Part shown: positions 8,522 through 16,905 of the stretch, one piece after another
Layout: each line of letters starts with the position of its first letter
Position numbering within the stretch: position 1 is the first letter of the stretch
Source: Leptolinea sp. HRD-7
GTDB lineage: Bacteria; Chloroflexota; Anaerolineae; Anaerolineales; Anaerolineaceae
Assembly (NCBI GenBank): GCA_024363285.1
Contig: AP024710.1
Span: forward strand, 3,008,001-3,072,000
Direction: 5' to 3'
Length of the DNA: 64,000 bases
Translations under genes and position numbers: made by a program
Notes under the pieces: generated by a model
What the model was told of the DNA's origin: nothing
What the model saw: the letters and a program-made list of their open reading frames with translations, nothing else
The model's database searches: none

Positions 8522-9502
8522 TTAGTTCAAAGGGCTTCCGGAATACTTTTCCAATACATCTACCGCGGTCTCTTCATCGGTCACTAATACCTTGATATAT
8601 TTTCCACGGAGCGCCGCGATAATTGGTGAAGTTTTTAATGGCATGGCTGCGATCCCGATCGTCAGTGGAATCTTTTTGAAAATATCCAACTCTATACTGA
8701 CAATTCTTTCGTTCAATATATTTTTTACCGGTTTACCGTTCTTATCGATTATATGAAGGAGAATTTCCCCAACTGCCTGTCGGTTTTCCGTCAGTGCCAG
8801 AATATCATCCTCCGATAGCGAGGCAAACTGAAAAAGACTGGCTGTAGCCGGTCGAACCGCCCCTATTCCTACAAGAGCGATTTGCGCGCTATTCGCCAGA
8901 TCTAACACTTCGCGAACCTGCCTCAATGCCAGTATAGCTTCTCGTTCTGAAGATGTATCCGTTATTGCTGGAGCATGTAAAGATAAGCCTTTTCCGCCCA
9001 GTTTAGATGCCAGATCAGCGACAAGGTTATTCACATCGGTATCATGCCGGCCCTGCATACCGCCACAGGCAGGAACAACTGTGATGTTACTTTGATGATC
9101 AGATCGAATTCCGTCAACCAGTGAACTTAAAGAGGTTCCGCCACCCATGCAAACCACATCACCATCGCGTAAGTGCTCTAGAAAGAAATTTGCTGCCGCT
9201 TTCCCAACGGATTGAATCAATGCGTTTGGATTATCTCCGAGTTTAGGTACAACAATGGCATGTTTAAGCCCGGTTAATCTTTCCAGATCCTTCTCAAGCT
9301 GAATCAAATGCTGGTAAGGAGTGTGGATATTTATTTCCACATAACCCTGATTGCGGGCTTGTTTTAACAGCCGGTTAATTTTGGCAGTGGATAGTCCGAG
9401 TTCCTGTCCAATTTCTGCCTGGGATCGGTCTTCCATATAATACATCATCAATATTTTGCTGATAAGTCGGGAAGACTCATAATCACTATTAATTATGTTC
9501 AT
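8522..9502 (-). CDS. SorC-family sugar-responsive transcriptional regulator
   Basis: The 326-residue protein begins with a helix-turn-helix (ILMMYYMEDRSQAEIGQELG, then LSTAKINRLLKQARNQGYVE), followed by a SorC/DeoR-type effector domain with the phosphosugar-binding GGG motif (DVVCMGGGTSLSSL, about 135-148). Later landmarks are VGIGAVRP (about 215) and VTDEETAVDVLE near the end. Such proteins bind sugar phosphates and control catabolic operons. No sugar catabolic gene is adjacent; the nearest candidates are the downstream MOSC/EamA pair and the upstream Dpp operon on the same strand. Confidence 0.9.
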   Translation of the reverse strand: MNIINSDYESSRLISKILMMYYMEDRSQAEIGQELGLSTAKINRLLKQARNQGYVEINIHTPYQHLIQLEKDLERLTGLKHAIVVPKLGDNPNALIQSVGKAAANFFLEHLRDGDVVCMGGGTSLSSLVDGIRSDHQSNITVVPACGGMQGRHDTDVNNLVADLASKLGGKGLSLHAPAITDTSSEREAILALRQVREVLDLANSAQIALVGIGAVRPATASLFQFASLSEDDILALTENRQAVGEILLHIIDKNGKPVKNILNERIVSIELDIFKKIPLTIGIAAMPLKTSPIIAALRGKYIKVLVTDEETAVDVLEKYSGSPLN

Positions 9503-9579
9503 AAAAAATCCAAGATTAGATCTATTGAAATTTTTTTACGGGTATGTAAATAATATCTTTCAGTGAAATAAATGTCAAC

Positions 9580-9616
9580 AAAAAAAGAAGAAGTACCTCG
9601 AAAAAGGTACTTCTTC
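9580..9616 (-). terminator. Intrinsic terminator of the Dpp/cyclophilin operon
   Basis: A perfect 12-bp stem (GAAGAAGTACCT at 9587-9598 with AGGTACTTCTTC at 9605-9616) is followed, reading the minus strand, by a run of T at 9586-9580. It lies 20 bp past the cyclophilin stop codon. Confidence 0.9.
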
Positions 9617-9636
9617 AATATGCGTTTTAGACGAAT

Positions 9637-10152
9637 CTAATTCTCAATAATTTCAATTGATTGTATCTTTACACCGGGGTATTCAGGCGCCTGCGGGTTT
9701 CGTTCTGGAATTGACATTACCACATCCATTCCCTCAGATACCTGACCAAAAACGGCATGTTTGCCATTCAACCATGGGGTGGCAACATGCGTAATGAAGA
9801 ACTGTGATCCATTCGTGTTTGGACCGGCGTTTGCCATTGAAAGAACACCGGGTTTATTGTGGATTAAGGAGGAATCAAATTCATCCTCAAATTTATATCC
9901 CGGGCCTCCCATACCTGTGCCTGTCGGGTCCCCGCCTTGAACCATAAAATCTTTGATAACCCGATGGAAGATCGTATTGTTATAGAACCCTTGCCGAGCA
10001 AGGAACACGAAATTATTAACCGTCTTTGGTACCTTAGCGGCGAAAAGGTCAAAAACAATCTTGCCATTATCTGTGGTCATAACAGCCTGATAACTCTTCT
10101 TTGGATCTATCTCCATCGCGGGAGGGGTTAACCAGCGTTTATTCTCTGCCAT
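9637..10152 (-). CDS. Cyclophilin-type peptidyl-prolyl cis-trans isomerase
   Basis: The 171-residue protein catalyses proline isomerisation during protein folding. The cyclophilin core is complete: [20 protein letters not shown], the catalytic [14 protein letters not shown] segment, [27 protein letters not shown] and the HAVFGQV strand. There is no signal peptide, so it is probably cytoplasmic. It is the last gene of the Dpp-type operon, 8 bp after the second permease gene and directly before the terminator; whether it serves the transporter is unknown. Confidence 0.95.
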   Translation of the reverse strand: MAENKRWLTPPAMEIDPKKSYQAVMTTDNGKIVFDLFAAKVPKTVNNFVFLARQGFYNNTIFHRVIKDFMVQGGDPTGTGMGGPGYKFEDEFDSSLIHNKPGVLSMANAGPNTNGSQFFITHVATPWLNGKHAVFGQVSEGMDVVMSIPERNPQAPEYPGVKIQSIEIIEN

Positions 10153-10160
10153 TTTTTCTC

Positions 10161-11099
10161 CTAAGCAACAGGTTTTCCGCGTAATCGCGGATCTAATGCG
10201 TCGCGCAATCCGTCACCTACCAGGTTAAAACTGAGTACGGTGAGCATAATGGCAACGCCCGGGAAAAACACAAGGTGAGGCGCGTTGAAAACACTGTTCT
10301 TTTCTTCGCCTAGCATTAAGCCCCATTCAGGACGGGGAGGTTCTGCGCCCAGACCCAGGAATGATAACGCCGCCGCATCCAAAATGGCGGTAGCGATTCC
10401 CAGAGTTCCTTGAACAATCAAGGGTGTCACTGAGTTTGGCAGAATGCGGTGAAACAACAGACGCATGGGTGAAGCGCCTAACGCTCGGGAAGCCGATACA
10501 TAATCCAATTCTTTCGTTGATAGTACAGTGGCACGAACCAGACGAGCGAACCGAGGGATTGAAACAATTCCAATGGCCAGTAAAGCGTTGATTAAACCGG
10601 TTCCTAAAACTGTAACAATGGCAATTGCCAGTAAGAGACTGGGGAACGCCATCAAAACATCCATTGTGCGCATTAAAAGATTGTCAAACCATCCGCCCAC
10701 ATATCCCGCTACAGCGCCAATTAATCCCCCCAGGATAATGGCAAAACTCATAGTGATCAAACCGATCTGCAAAGAAAGGCGGGACCCGTAAATAACACGC
10801 GAATATAGGTCACGGCTATTGCCATCAATCCCCATAATGTGTTCAGCTTTTTCCGCCGGGCATCCAAGCAAATGGATACATGGAGCAGAGCGTCTTTTCT
10901 CGCTTTTGAGAATCTGCGTAGGATTATATGGAGCGATTAATGGCGCAAAAATAGCGATCAACACCAATCCAAAAAGAATCGCCAGCCCAACCTGCGCCGA
11001 GCGGTGACGTAAAAAGCGGCGGAAGGATTCTCGCGCGGGAGATTGACGCTCGTAAACACCGTTTGTTTTTGATTTTTCTTCGTTCATGATAGTTGTCAC
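10161..11099 (-). CDS. Peptide/nickel-type ABC transporter permease (DppC/OppC type)
   Basis: A 312-residue inner-membrane permease of the Dpp/Opp class. A cytoplasmic N-terminus ([20 protein letters not shown]) leads to the first helix ([21 protein letters not shown]), a periplasmic loop, and the binding-protein-dependent core with the EAA-type loop ([20 protein letters not shown], about 205-224). It ends with the family motif [18 protein letters not shown]. The start overlaps the DppB-type stop by 4 bp, indicating translational coupling. No ATPase genes lie in the operon. Confidence 0.93.
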   Translation of the reverse strand: MTTIMNEEKSKTNGVYERQSPARESFRRFLRHRSAQVGLAILFGLVLIAIFAPLIAPYNPTQILKSEKRRSAPCIHLLGCPAEKAEHIMGIDGNSRDLYSRVIYGSRLSLQIGLITMSFAIILGGLIGAVAGYVGGWFDNLLMRTMDVLMAFPSLLLAIAIVTVLGTGLINALLAIGIVSIPRFARLVRATVLSTKELDYVSASRALGASPMRLLFHRILPNSVTPLIVQGTLGIATAILDAAALSFLGLGAEPPRPEWGLMLGEEKNSVFNAPHLVFFPGVAIMLTVLSFNLVGDGLRDALDPRLRGKPVA

Positions 11100-12172
11100 T
11101 CAACCCGGATACGGGGATCTAGATAGGCGTACGAGACATCAACGATAAGGTTGACAAGTACAAAAATAATCGCGATAACCAATGTAAATCCTTGAACAAC
11201 CGGATAGTCACGCGACAAAATGGCATTGACAAGCGCAGTTCCAACGCCCGGCAAGGCAAAAACAGTCTCTGTAAGTACGGCGCCCGAAAGTAAGCTTCCG
11301 GTTTCAATACCGATAATTGTCACGATCGGTATCATGGCGTTACGCATGGCATGTTTTGAAATGACCAGTCGTTCTATCAGTCCTTTGGCACGGGCTGTGC
11401 GAACATAATCCAAACCCAGAACCTCAAGCAGGCTTGAACGCGTCATACGGGCGATTACAGCCATAGGAATGGTACCTACGGCAACAGCCGGTAGTATCAA
11501 ATGCCACATCCCGTCTTTTACGGCTTTCCAATTTCCAGTGATAAAGGCATTGATCAACAGCGAATTTGACATAAAGTCAATGACAAATTTTTGAAAACCA
11601 GAAATATCCGTTAGCCCCCAATACTTAGTCAAAGACATCAAGGTCATACCAGCCGTAAATCGACCGGAAGGAGGAATGAAAAATGGCGTTCCCTTTAACA
11701 ACAGAGCAAAAACATAGGCCAACATTAAACCCAACCAGAAAACCGGCATGGAAACGCCAATGTTCGCTCCGACCATAGTCATTGTATCAATGAAAGAATT
11801 TCGCTTTAACGCGGAAATAACACCAAACAGCACGCCAAAGGTTGTCGAAAATATCATGGCGCAAATCGTCAGTTCAATGGTTAGAGGCAAGCGCTCCGCG
11901 ATGATATCAGCAACAGGACGGGAGAATTTGATGGACGTACCCAAATCTCCCTGAATCATATTTGTGAGAAAACGTCCAAATTGAACTACCACATTATCAT
12001 TCAAGCCATACCGTTCCATGAATTTTTCGCATTTTTCCGGTGTGGCACGTTCGCCCAGCATCGTTACGCACGGGTTTCCAGGAATGGATCGAACGATTCC
12101 AAATGTGATTAATACAATTCCCAGAAGAACCGGGATCAACAACAGTAATCGTCTTGAAATAAATTGAAGCAT
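11096..12172 (-). CDS. Peptide/nickel-type ABC transporter permease (DppB/OppB type)
   Basis: A 358-residue membrane permease, partner of the DppC-like gene. Family features are the start MLQFISRRLLLLIPVLLGI, the motif RSIPGNPC, the segment RYGLNDNVVVQFGRFL, the EAA-type loop (RTARAKGLIERLVISKHAMR) and the ending [13 protein letters not shown] region near 190-235 (SLTKYWGLTDISGFQKFVID) is longer than in standard DppB and looks like an enlarged periplasmic loop. It follows the binding-protein gene after a 99-bp gap that holds a strong hairpin. Confidence 0.92.
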   Translation of the reverse strand: MLQFISRRLLLLIPVLLGIVLITFGIVRSIPGNPCVTMLGERATPEKCEKFMERYGLNDNVVVQFGRFLTNMIQGDLGTSIKFSRPVADIIAERLPLTIELTICAMIFSTTFGVLFGVISALKRNSFIDTMTMVGANIGVSMPVFWLGLMLAYVFALLLKGTPFFIPPSGRFTAGMTLMSLTKYWGLTDISGFQKFVIDFMSNSLLINAFITGNWKAVKDGMWHLILPAVAVGTIPMAVIARMTRSSLLEVLGLDYVRTARAKGLIERLVISKHAMRNAMIPIVTIIGIETGSLLSGAVLTETVFALPGVGTALVNAILSRDYPVVQGFTLVIAIIFVLVNLIVDVSYAYLDPRIRVE

Positions 12173-12205
12173 CTGGCTTCAGCCTATCCTGTAATTTCAA
12201 GGATG

Positions 12206-12237
12206 TACCGGTCAGTGGAAAAATCCACTGACCGGTA
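12206..12237 (-). other. Intercistronic hairpin between the binding-protein and permease genes
   Basis: A perfect 14-bp inverted repeat (core ACCGGTCAGTGGA with TCCACTGACCGGT, loop AAAA). No T-run follows in the direction of transcription, so read-through is expected. Its place suits a 3' mRNA stabiliser that lets the binding protein be made in excess over the permeases. Confidence 0.65.
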
Positions 12238-12271
12238 TTTTTATTCAGGGTTCTACAAAAAGTGAAAAACT

Positions 12272-13951
12272 CTATTGTTTGGGCGCGTTCAAGAACGATC
12301 CAAAGAAAGAGCCAAAGTACTCAAATGTGCCTGTGCGGCCTTTGTGGTTCGGACTGGCAGCATCCCACTGGGAGACAAAGGTAGCCACAACATCATTGGC
12401 ATCCAGAGCGGCACCGTTCTGGAATTTGACTCCCTTGCGCAAGTTGAATACGTATTCTGTCGCGTCTGCGTTGGCAGTATATTTTTCTGCCAGGCTGGGT
12501 TCAACTTCCACGCCACCGACCTTGAAAGCCAACAGGGATTCATACATAGCTTCGCAACCGCGCAAAGTCTCACCATCAGTTTCGTCAGAACACCAGATGG
12601 CAGCAGGTTCGCCGTTCTGCATCCAGACTAACTGATCAGATCCATTATCCATAACAGCAAAGTTCTCATTGGTCAACGGACTGGCATGGGCACCCTTGAC
12701 GGAAGCTTTGAAGGCTGTAGCAGAACCGCCATGGGCAACCGGGATCATCGGAACATGTTTCTTCAACAGTTCATTGACCTTGTCATACTGTACCTGGCGT
12801 TTGGCAGGATCAGCCAATTTGCTGGCTTCTTTGATAGGAGCTACGATATCGGGGAACAGTTTACCAAACTGCTTATTATTCTCATTAGCAAAGTGGTAAT
12901 CGAAGAAATTGGTTGAATCCGGGTAGTCAGCGCCCCAACCGAGCAGATAGAAACCTTCCTTTCCGGCAGCGGTGGCATCGATGAAGGTAGCGGATTCCAT
13001 TTCTTTCAATTTAACTTTGACGCCGATTTCAGCCAACTGCCCCTGAATTTCCTGGGCAACCTTATCAGGTGAAGGCAGGTAACCACGAACTACATTGCGG
13101 AAGGAAAGTTCGATTTCCTGATTGAAATCAAAACCGGCAGCTTCCAGTGCTTTCTTGGCGGCATCTTTGTTGAAATCATACCAGGTGATGTTCTTACTGA
13201 AACCAGGGTTGAACAGGTCAGGAACGAAGTTCTGAGCAACAGTCGAACCTTCGGGATAGTATTGGTCAACAATCCGCTGACGGTCGATCGCCTGAGCCAA
13301 TGCAACACGAACCTGTTCGTTATCAAAGGGTTTGATCGTATTATTGAAACCGATATAGAAGATATTCAAAGCGGCGCGATCATAAACGGCGAAGTTAGCG
13401 TCATTTTTTAAGTTCTCAATATCTTCAGGAGCAGGATTATCAATACCATCAACGGTGCCTGAGTTCAATTCCAGATAACGTTGAGCGGATTGATCAGACC
13501 ACTTGAATACCAGGTTTTTCACTTTGGCTTTAGTGCCCCAGTAATCAGGATTCGCTTCATAAATAATGCTGTCACCCTTTTTCCATTCGACCAGTTTGTA
13601 CGGGCCAGTACCATTGGGTTTTTCGCTGATAGCAACAGAATCTCCCTTGGTCGCATCCAGATCATCTTTATCGGCGATGGAGAAAACTGAGAAAGCAACC
13701 TTCGACGGGAAAGCAGGATCAGGGTAGCACAGGGTGAATTTGACCGTACCCTCATCAACAGCCTCAATTGATTTAAATTCGCCACCGTAATCACAGTTCG
13801 GGGCTTCAACCTTCATGGGTTCAAACTTGGCCGAATTGGCCTGCGAGAGAGACGCGGCAGGCACGGGAGCGGCTGCTGACATGAAAGCTGTCAACATCAA
13901 ACTCAGGACAACCAAAACAGCAAAACCAGACGAAATGACCTTCTTGTTCAC
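12272..13951 (-). CDS. Family 5 extracellular solute-binding protein, apparently circularly permuted
   Basis: Exported substrate receptor for the downstream DppBC-type permeases, 559 residues. The GTG start is preceded by AGGAGGAG. A signal peptide (about 1-33) lacks a lipobox cysteine. The family-5 segments are in an unusual order. The mature protein starts at the strand normally found near residue 150-200 (GGEFKSIEAVDEGTVKFTLCYP), then GTGPYKLVEW (about 114-123), NPDYWG (about 134-139) and the rest of the fold to about 440. The segments that normally open the protein come last: MYESLLAF (about 469), PSLAEKYTANADATEYVFNL, RKGVKF (about 505-510) and DANDVVATFVSQWD. Ligand is probably an oligopeptide or similar. 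Confidence 0.9.
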   Translation of the reverse strand: MNKKVISSGFAVLVVLSLMLTAFMSAAAPVPAASLSQANSAKFEPMKVEAPNCDYGGEFKSIEAVDEGTVKFTLCYPDPAFPSKVAFSVFSIADKDDLDATKGDSVAISEKPNGTGPYKLVEWKKGDSIIYEANPDYWGTKAKVKNLVFKWSDQSAQRYLELNSGTVDGIDNPAPEDIENLKNDANFAVYDRAALNIFYIGFNNTIKPFDNEQVRVALAQAIDRQRIVDQYYPEGSTVAQNFVPDLFNPGFSKNITWYDFNKDAAKKALEAAGFDFNQEIELSFRNVVRGYLPSPDKVAQEIQGQLAEIGVKVKLKEMESATFIDATAAGKEGFYLLGWGADYPDSTNFFDYHFANENNKQFGKLFPDIVAPIKEASKLADPAKRQVQYDKVNELLKKHVPMIPVAHGGSATAFKASVKGAHASPLTNENFAVMDNGSDQLVWMQNGEPAAIWCSDETDGETLRGCEAMYESLLAFKVGGVEVEPSLAEKYTANADATEYVFNLRKGVKFQNGAALDANDVVATFVSQWDAASPNHKGRTGTFEYFGSFFGSFLNAPKQ

Positions 13952-13992
13952 TTGCTCCTCCTTATTTTGTATTGTTGTTGAACTGGGGGGTA

Positions 13993-14039
13993 CACGTCGG
14001 CAGGCAATTAATCTGCTGGTGAAATTTCACCACGACGTG
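13993..14039 (-). promoter_or_regulatory. Nested inverted repeats in the leader of the Dpp operon
   Basis: Outer arms CACGTCG (13993-13999) and CGACGTG (14033-14039) enclose a perfect 16-bp palindrome, TGGTGAAATTTCACCA, at 14017-14032. The block lies just downstream of the predicted transcription start and upstream of the GTG start, a natural place for an operator or a leader hairpin. The regulator is unknown; the SorC protein encoded downstream is one candidate. Confidence 0.5.
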
Positions 14040-14052
14040 CATTAATCAATGA

Positions 14053-14080
14053 ATTATATTCGGGCAGAGATATTTGTCAA
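14053..14080 (-). promoter_or_regulatory. Promoter of the Dpp/cyclophilin operon
   Basis: Read on the minus strand, consensus TTGACA (14080-14075) and TATAAT (14058-14053) are separated by 16 bp. It points at the binding-protein gene about 100 bp away. Confidence 0.7.
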
Positions 14081-14225
14081 ATTAGATTTATTCAATTTAG
14101 AATTCAATCAATTTGTATGATACCTATAGTTGAGAAGCAGACATAACGACGCAACTGAATTGCGATTTATGTCTTCTCACGGTATACTTTTTCCAATTTC
14201 AGAAAAATCAATCCAGGAGCTTTCA

Positions 14226-15149
14226 TTGAAACGTGCAGTAAGTATCAGCATAGGATCTTCGAAACGGAATAAATCAACACAAATTAATCTCCTGGGGGAA
14301 ACTGTTCTGATTGAGAGAATCGGTACAGATGGTGACATGAAAAAAGCTGCCCGTCTTTTTTCAGAATTAGATGGAAAAGTAGACGCATTAGGGGTGGGTG
14401 GCACCGACCTTGGTTTTTGTATTGATGGAAAATTCAAAACATTAAATAGTATTCAATTCATGGTTAAATCGGTAAAAAAGACACCGCTGGTTGATGGTAA
14501 TGGTTTAAAAGAACTTCTGGAAACCAGAGCAGCCGATGAATTGCGCAAAAATTTGGATCCCGCTATTAAACCAGAGAAGGTTTTGCTGGCTTCGGCCGTT
14601 GACCGATGGGGTCTGGCAGCTTCTTTTCGTCAGGCAAACTACAAATGCCTGTATGGAGATGTGATGTTTGCCCTGGGCATTCCACTTCCGATTTATTCCA
14701 TTCAAACACTTCGCTTGCTGGCATCTTTTTTAATCCCGGTGGTTAGCAACCTTCCCTTCAACTGGCTTTATCCCACTGGTGATTCACAGGAAAAACGCTC
14801 TCCCAAATGGGAGAAATATTTTCATTGGGCTGATGTGATAGCGGGTGATTGCCATTACTTACATCGGTATATTCCTGATTCAATGAAGGGCAAAATTATT
14901 GTCACCAACACGACTACCCAGTCTGACCGTGATTTTTTTGCCGGAACAGGCGCGTATGGACTGATGACAACAACTCCTGTGATTGATGGAAGGTCATTTG
15001 GGACCAATATGATGGAAGCCGCACTGGTTGCTGTAACCGGGTGGAAAGACAGAATTGACTATACGAATGGAAGCAACTATATGATTCATTTGAAGAAAAC
15101 AATTGACTCCATTCAACTTGTTCCACAATTTCAAATATTAAATCCATAA
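14226..15149 (+). CDS. Quinate 5-dehydrogenase-like protein of unproven function
   Basis: The 307-residue protein resembles a group usually annotated as quinate 5-dehydrogenase. Recognised segments are KRAVSISIGSSKR at the start, ERIGTDGDMKKAARLFSELD, DALGVGGTDLGF, DVMFALGIPLPI, NWLYPTGDSQEKRSPKWEKY, ADVIAGDCHYLHRYIPD and a C-terminal TTTPVIDGRSFGTNMMEAAL. A classical Rossmann dinucleotide motif is not obvious, so the catalytic label is tentative. The TTG at 14226 is chosen because AGGAG lies 6 bp upstream (14215-14219) and the protein then starts like its relatives. The stop overlaps the next start, giving a three-gene operon with a nucleotidyltransferase and a PAP2 phosphatase. Confidence 0.7.
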   Translation: MKRAVSISIGSSKRNKSTQINLLGETVLIERIGTDGDMKKAARLFSELDGKVDALGVGGTDLGFCIDGKFKTLNSIQFMVKSVKKTPLVDGNGLKELLETRAADELRKNLDPAIKPEKVLLASAVDRWGLAASFRQANYKCLYGDVMFALGIPLPIYSIQTLRLLASFLIPVVSNLPFNWLYPTGDSQEKRSPKWEKYFHWADVIAGDCHYLHRYIPDSMKGKIIVTNTTTQSDRDFFAGTGAYGLMTTTPVIDGRSFGTNMMEAALVAVTGWKDRIDYTNGSNYMIHLKKTIDSIQLVPQFQILNP

Positions 15150-15958
15150 TGACCATTCTTTCCTCGTCTTTTACCCCAATGGATGTTGTTATCACGGCAG
15201 GTGGAACACCGGTTCAAGGTGAACCACTTTTCGAAATCTGCGCCGGTCAGCCAAAAGCTCTGCTGGATTTTGGCGGAAAACCAATGATCCAGTGGGTGTT
15301 AGACGCAATTTCGAATTCTAATCATGTACATCGTGTGGTGGTGGTTGGTCTTCCTCCATTCACAGACTTGACCTGTAAATATCCATTGATAATTATTGAA
15401 AATCAGGGATCACTTCTTTCCAATTTACAAGCCGGTGTAACTGAACTTCAAAGACAGGGTGATATCAGCCGCAAGGTACTGGCAGTCTCATCAGATGTTC
15501 CGGCTATTACCGGCTCCATGATCGATTGGATGGTAGAGACTGTTCAACAAACTGACCATGATGTGTATTACAACGTGATCTCTCAATCTGTTATGGAAGC
15601 CCGTTTTCCCAATTCAAAACGCACCTTCCTGAAACTAAAAGATATTGAAGTTTGCGGGGGTGATATTGCGGCTTTTGACTACGAATTTATTTTTAAAAAG
15701 CAGAAACTTTTTGAAGCCATAATTGGATCACGGAAAAACCCGATCCGGCAGGCTTCCATTCTTGGATTTGACACATTATTTCTTGTACTACTACACAAAA
15801 TGACCTTACTTCAAGCGGAAATCAATATCAGCAAAAAAGTAGGCTCTAGGGCGCATGCGATTATTTGTCCGTACGCTGAAATGGGCATGGATGTTGACAA
15901 ACCGCATCAATACGAGCAGGTCCTTTCCAGTCTCCGTGCTTCAGGAGCTCTCGCTTGA
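15149..15958 (+). CDS. MobA-like NTP transferase domain protein
   Basis: The 269-residue cytoplasmic protein has a GT-A-type nucleotidyltransferase core: DVVITAGGTPVQGEP, the QPKALLDFGGKPMIQWVLDA sugar-nucleotide/MobA-like signature, LLSNLQAGV, AVSSDVPAI (metal-binding Asp position) and a C-terminal MGMDVDKPHQYEQV. The family transfers NMP groups to sugar phosphates or cofactors; the substrate is not clear. The nucleotide loop reads AGGTPVQGEP where typical members have AGGxGxRM, a divergence that may change activity. The ATG at 15149 overlaps the previous stop; an alternative ATG at 15179 would start right at DVVITAGG. Confidence 0.78.
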   Translation: MTILSSSFTPMDVVITAGGTPVQGEPLFEICAGQPKALLDFGGKPMIQWVLDAISNSNHVHRVVVVGLPPFTDLTCKYPLIIIENQGSLLSNLQAGVTELQRQGDISRKVLAVSSDVPAITGSMIDWMVETVQQTDHDVYYNVISQSVMEARFPNSKRTFLKLKDIEVCGGDIAAFDYEFIFKKQKLFEAIIGSRKNPIRQASILGFDTLFLVLLHKMTLLQAEINISKKVGSRAHAIICPYAEMGMDVDKPHQYEQVLSSLRASGALA

Positions 15959-16494
15959 TTAAAAAAATTCTCCAATGGGATGCCGACCTCTCTTCAAGGT
16001 TACGCATGTCACAATCGTCGCCTTGGTGGAAACTGATTGCCTTTCTGGCGCATTCGGGAGATTCCTGGTTCTGGATGATCGGGTTGATCCTTCTCTGGTT
16101 GGTAGGTGACCAACACTGGCATAACACCGGGGCACTTATGGCCGCCGGCGTTGGAGGACTGGCCGTATTCGTCCTGGCCCTCAAATTTACGATCAAACGC
16201 CAGCGTCCGCCCGGTGACTGGGGAGCGATCTACCGTAACACAGATCCCCACTCGTTTCCTTCCGGTCATGCCGCCCGCGCTGGATTACTGGCTATTATGG
16301 CTCTTGGGCTGGGACCGCTGTGGTTCGGAATTTTGCTTTTGATCTGGGCTCCTATGGTCAGTATTGCCAGAGTGGCAACCGGAGTTCATTATCTTTCAGA
16401 TATTATTGCTGGAATGCTTCTCGGGTTGATCGCGGGGGGTGTGGTACTCGCCCTGACCCCCTGGATCATGCAGACGTTCTATTTTGTGTTTTAG
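15955..16494 (+). CDS. PAP2-family membrane phosphatase
   Basis: A 179-residue membrane protein of the phosphatidic-acid phosphatase 2 / undecaprenyl-diphosphatase superfamily. The three acid-phosphatase motifs are present: KFTIKRQRP (KX6RP type, about 79-87), PSGH in SFPSGHAARAG (about 101-111) and RVATGVHYLSD (about 140-150) with the catalytic His. About five membrane helices are visible. The TTG start overlaps the preceding TGA stop and has AGGAG 8 bp upstream, so it is translationally coupled to the nucleotidyltransferase. The substrate is likely a lipid or isoprenoid phosphate at the outer face of the membrane. Confidence 0.88.
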   Translation: MIKKILQWDADLSSRLRMSQSSPWWKLIAFLAHSGDSWFWMIGLILLWLVGDQHWHNTGALMAAGVGGLAVFVLALKFTIKRQRPPGDWGAIYRNTDPHSFPSGHAARAGLLAIMALGLGPLWFGILLLIWAPMVSIARVATGVHYLSDIIAGMLLGLIAGGVVLALTPWIMQTFYFVF

Positions 16495-16508
16495 TCTGTT
16501 ACTGGTAA

Positions 16509-16877
16509 TTACAGGGAAATGATCTCCCGGAACAAAATCCAATGCCCTTTGCGCTCATCTATTCCCTGAGGCGCTCGGTCATAATAGATATCAAATATTC
16601 TCCCACTTTCTACCCTGACGCGGAAGAAAAACCGCCCGACACCCCAGGATCCTCTTCCGGCCGCGGTCTTTGAGTGGGCGTCACTCATATTCCTGGCCAT
16701 TCTACCCCGCCGGGTATAATCCACCCATTCATTCAACATTTCCCGTATTGGAAAAACTTCACCATCCCATTCAATCGCGTTAGGGCAGTCCGGTTTCTTT
16801 TCATACATTGGTGGTTCATTGTAGACAACAGTAATTAGTGAATCGATGAACCGGTATTTATCTGCATGAATATTCAT
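16509..16877 (-). CDS. Small DUF6504-like protein of unknown function
   Basis: A 122-residue soluble protein. Visible features are a basic strand-rich centre and the segment GRFFFRVRVESGRIFDIYYDRAP near the C-terminus, which resembles the conserved Y-R-V...Y-Y-D-R core of small DUF6504-type proteins. There is no signal peptide or cysteine motif. An internal start at the Met of MYEKKPDCPN (about residue 24) is possible. It is antisense to its neighbours and lies between the PAP2 gene and a divergent aldolase-like gene. No function is known. Confidence 0.65.
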   Translation of the reverse strand: MNIHADKYRFIDSLITVVYNEPPMYEKKPDCPNAIEWDGEVFPIREMLNEWVDYTRRGRMARNMSDAHSKTAAGRGSWGVGRFFFRVRVESGRIFDIYYDRAPQGIDERKGHWILFREIISL

Positions 16878-16905
16878 TTAAATAGTTCCCCGGAGATATG
16901 ACAAT

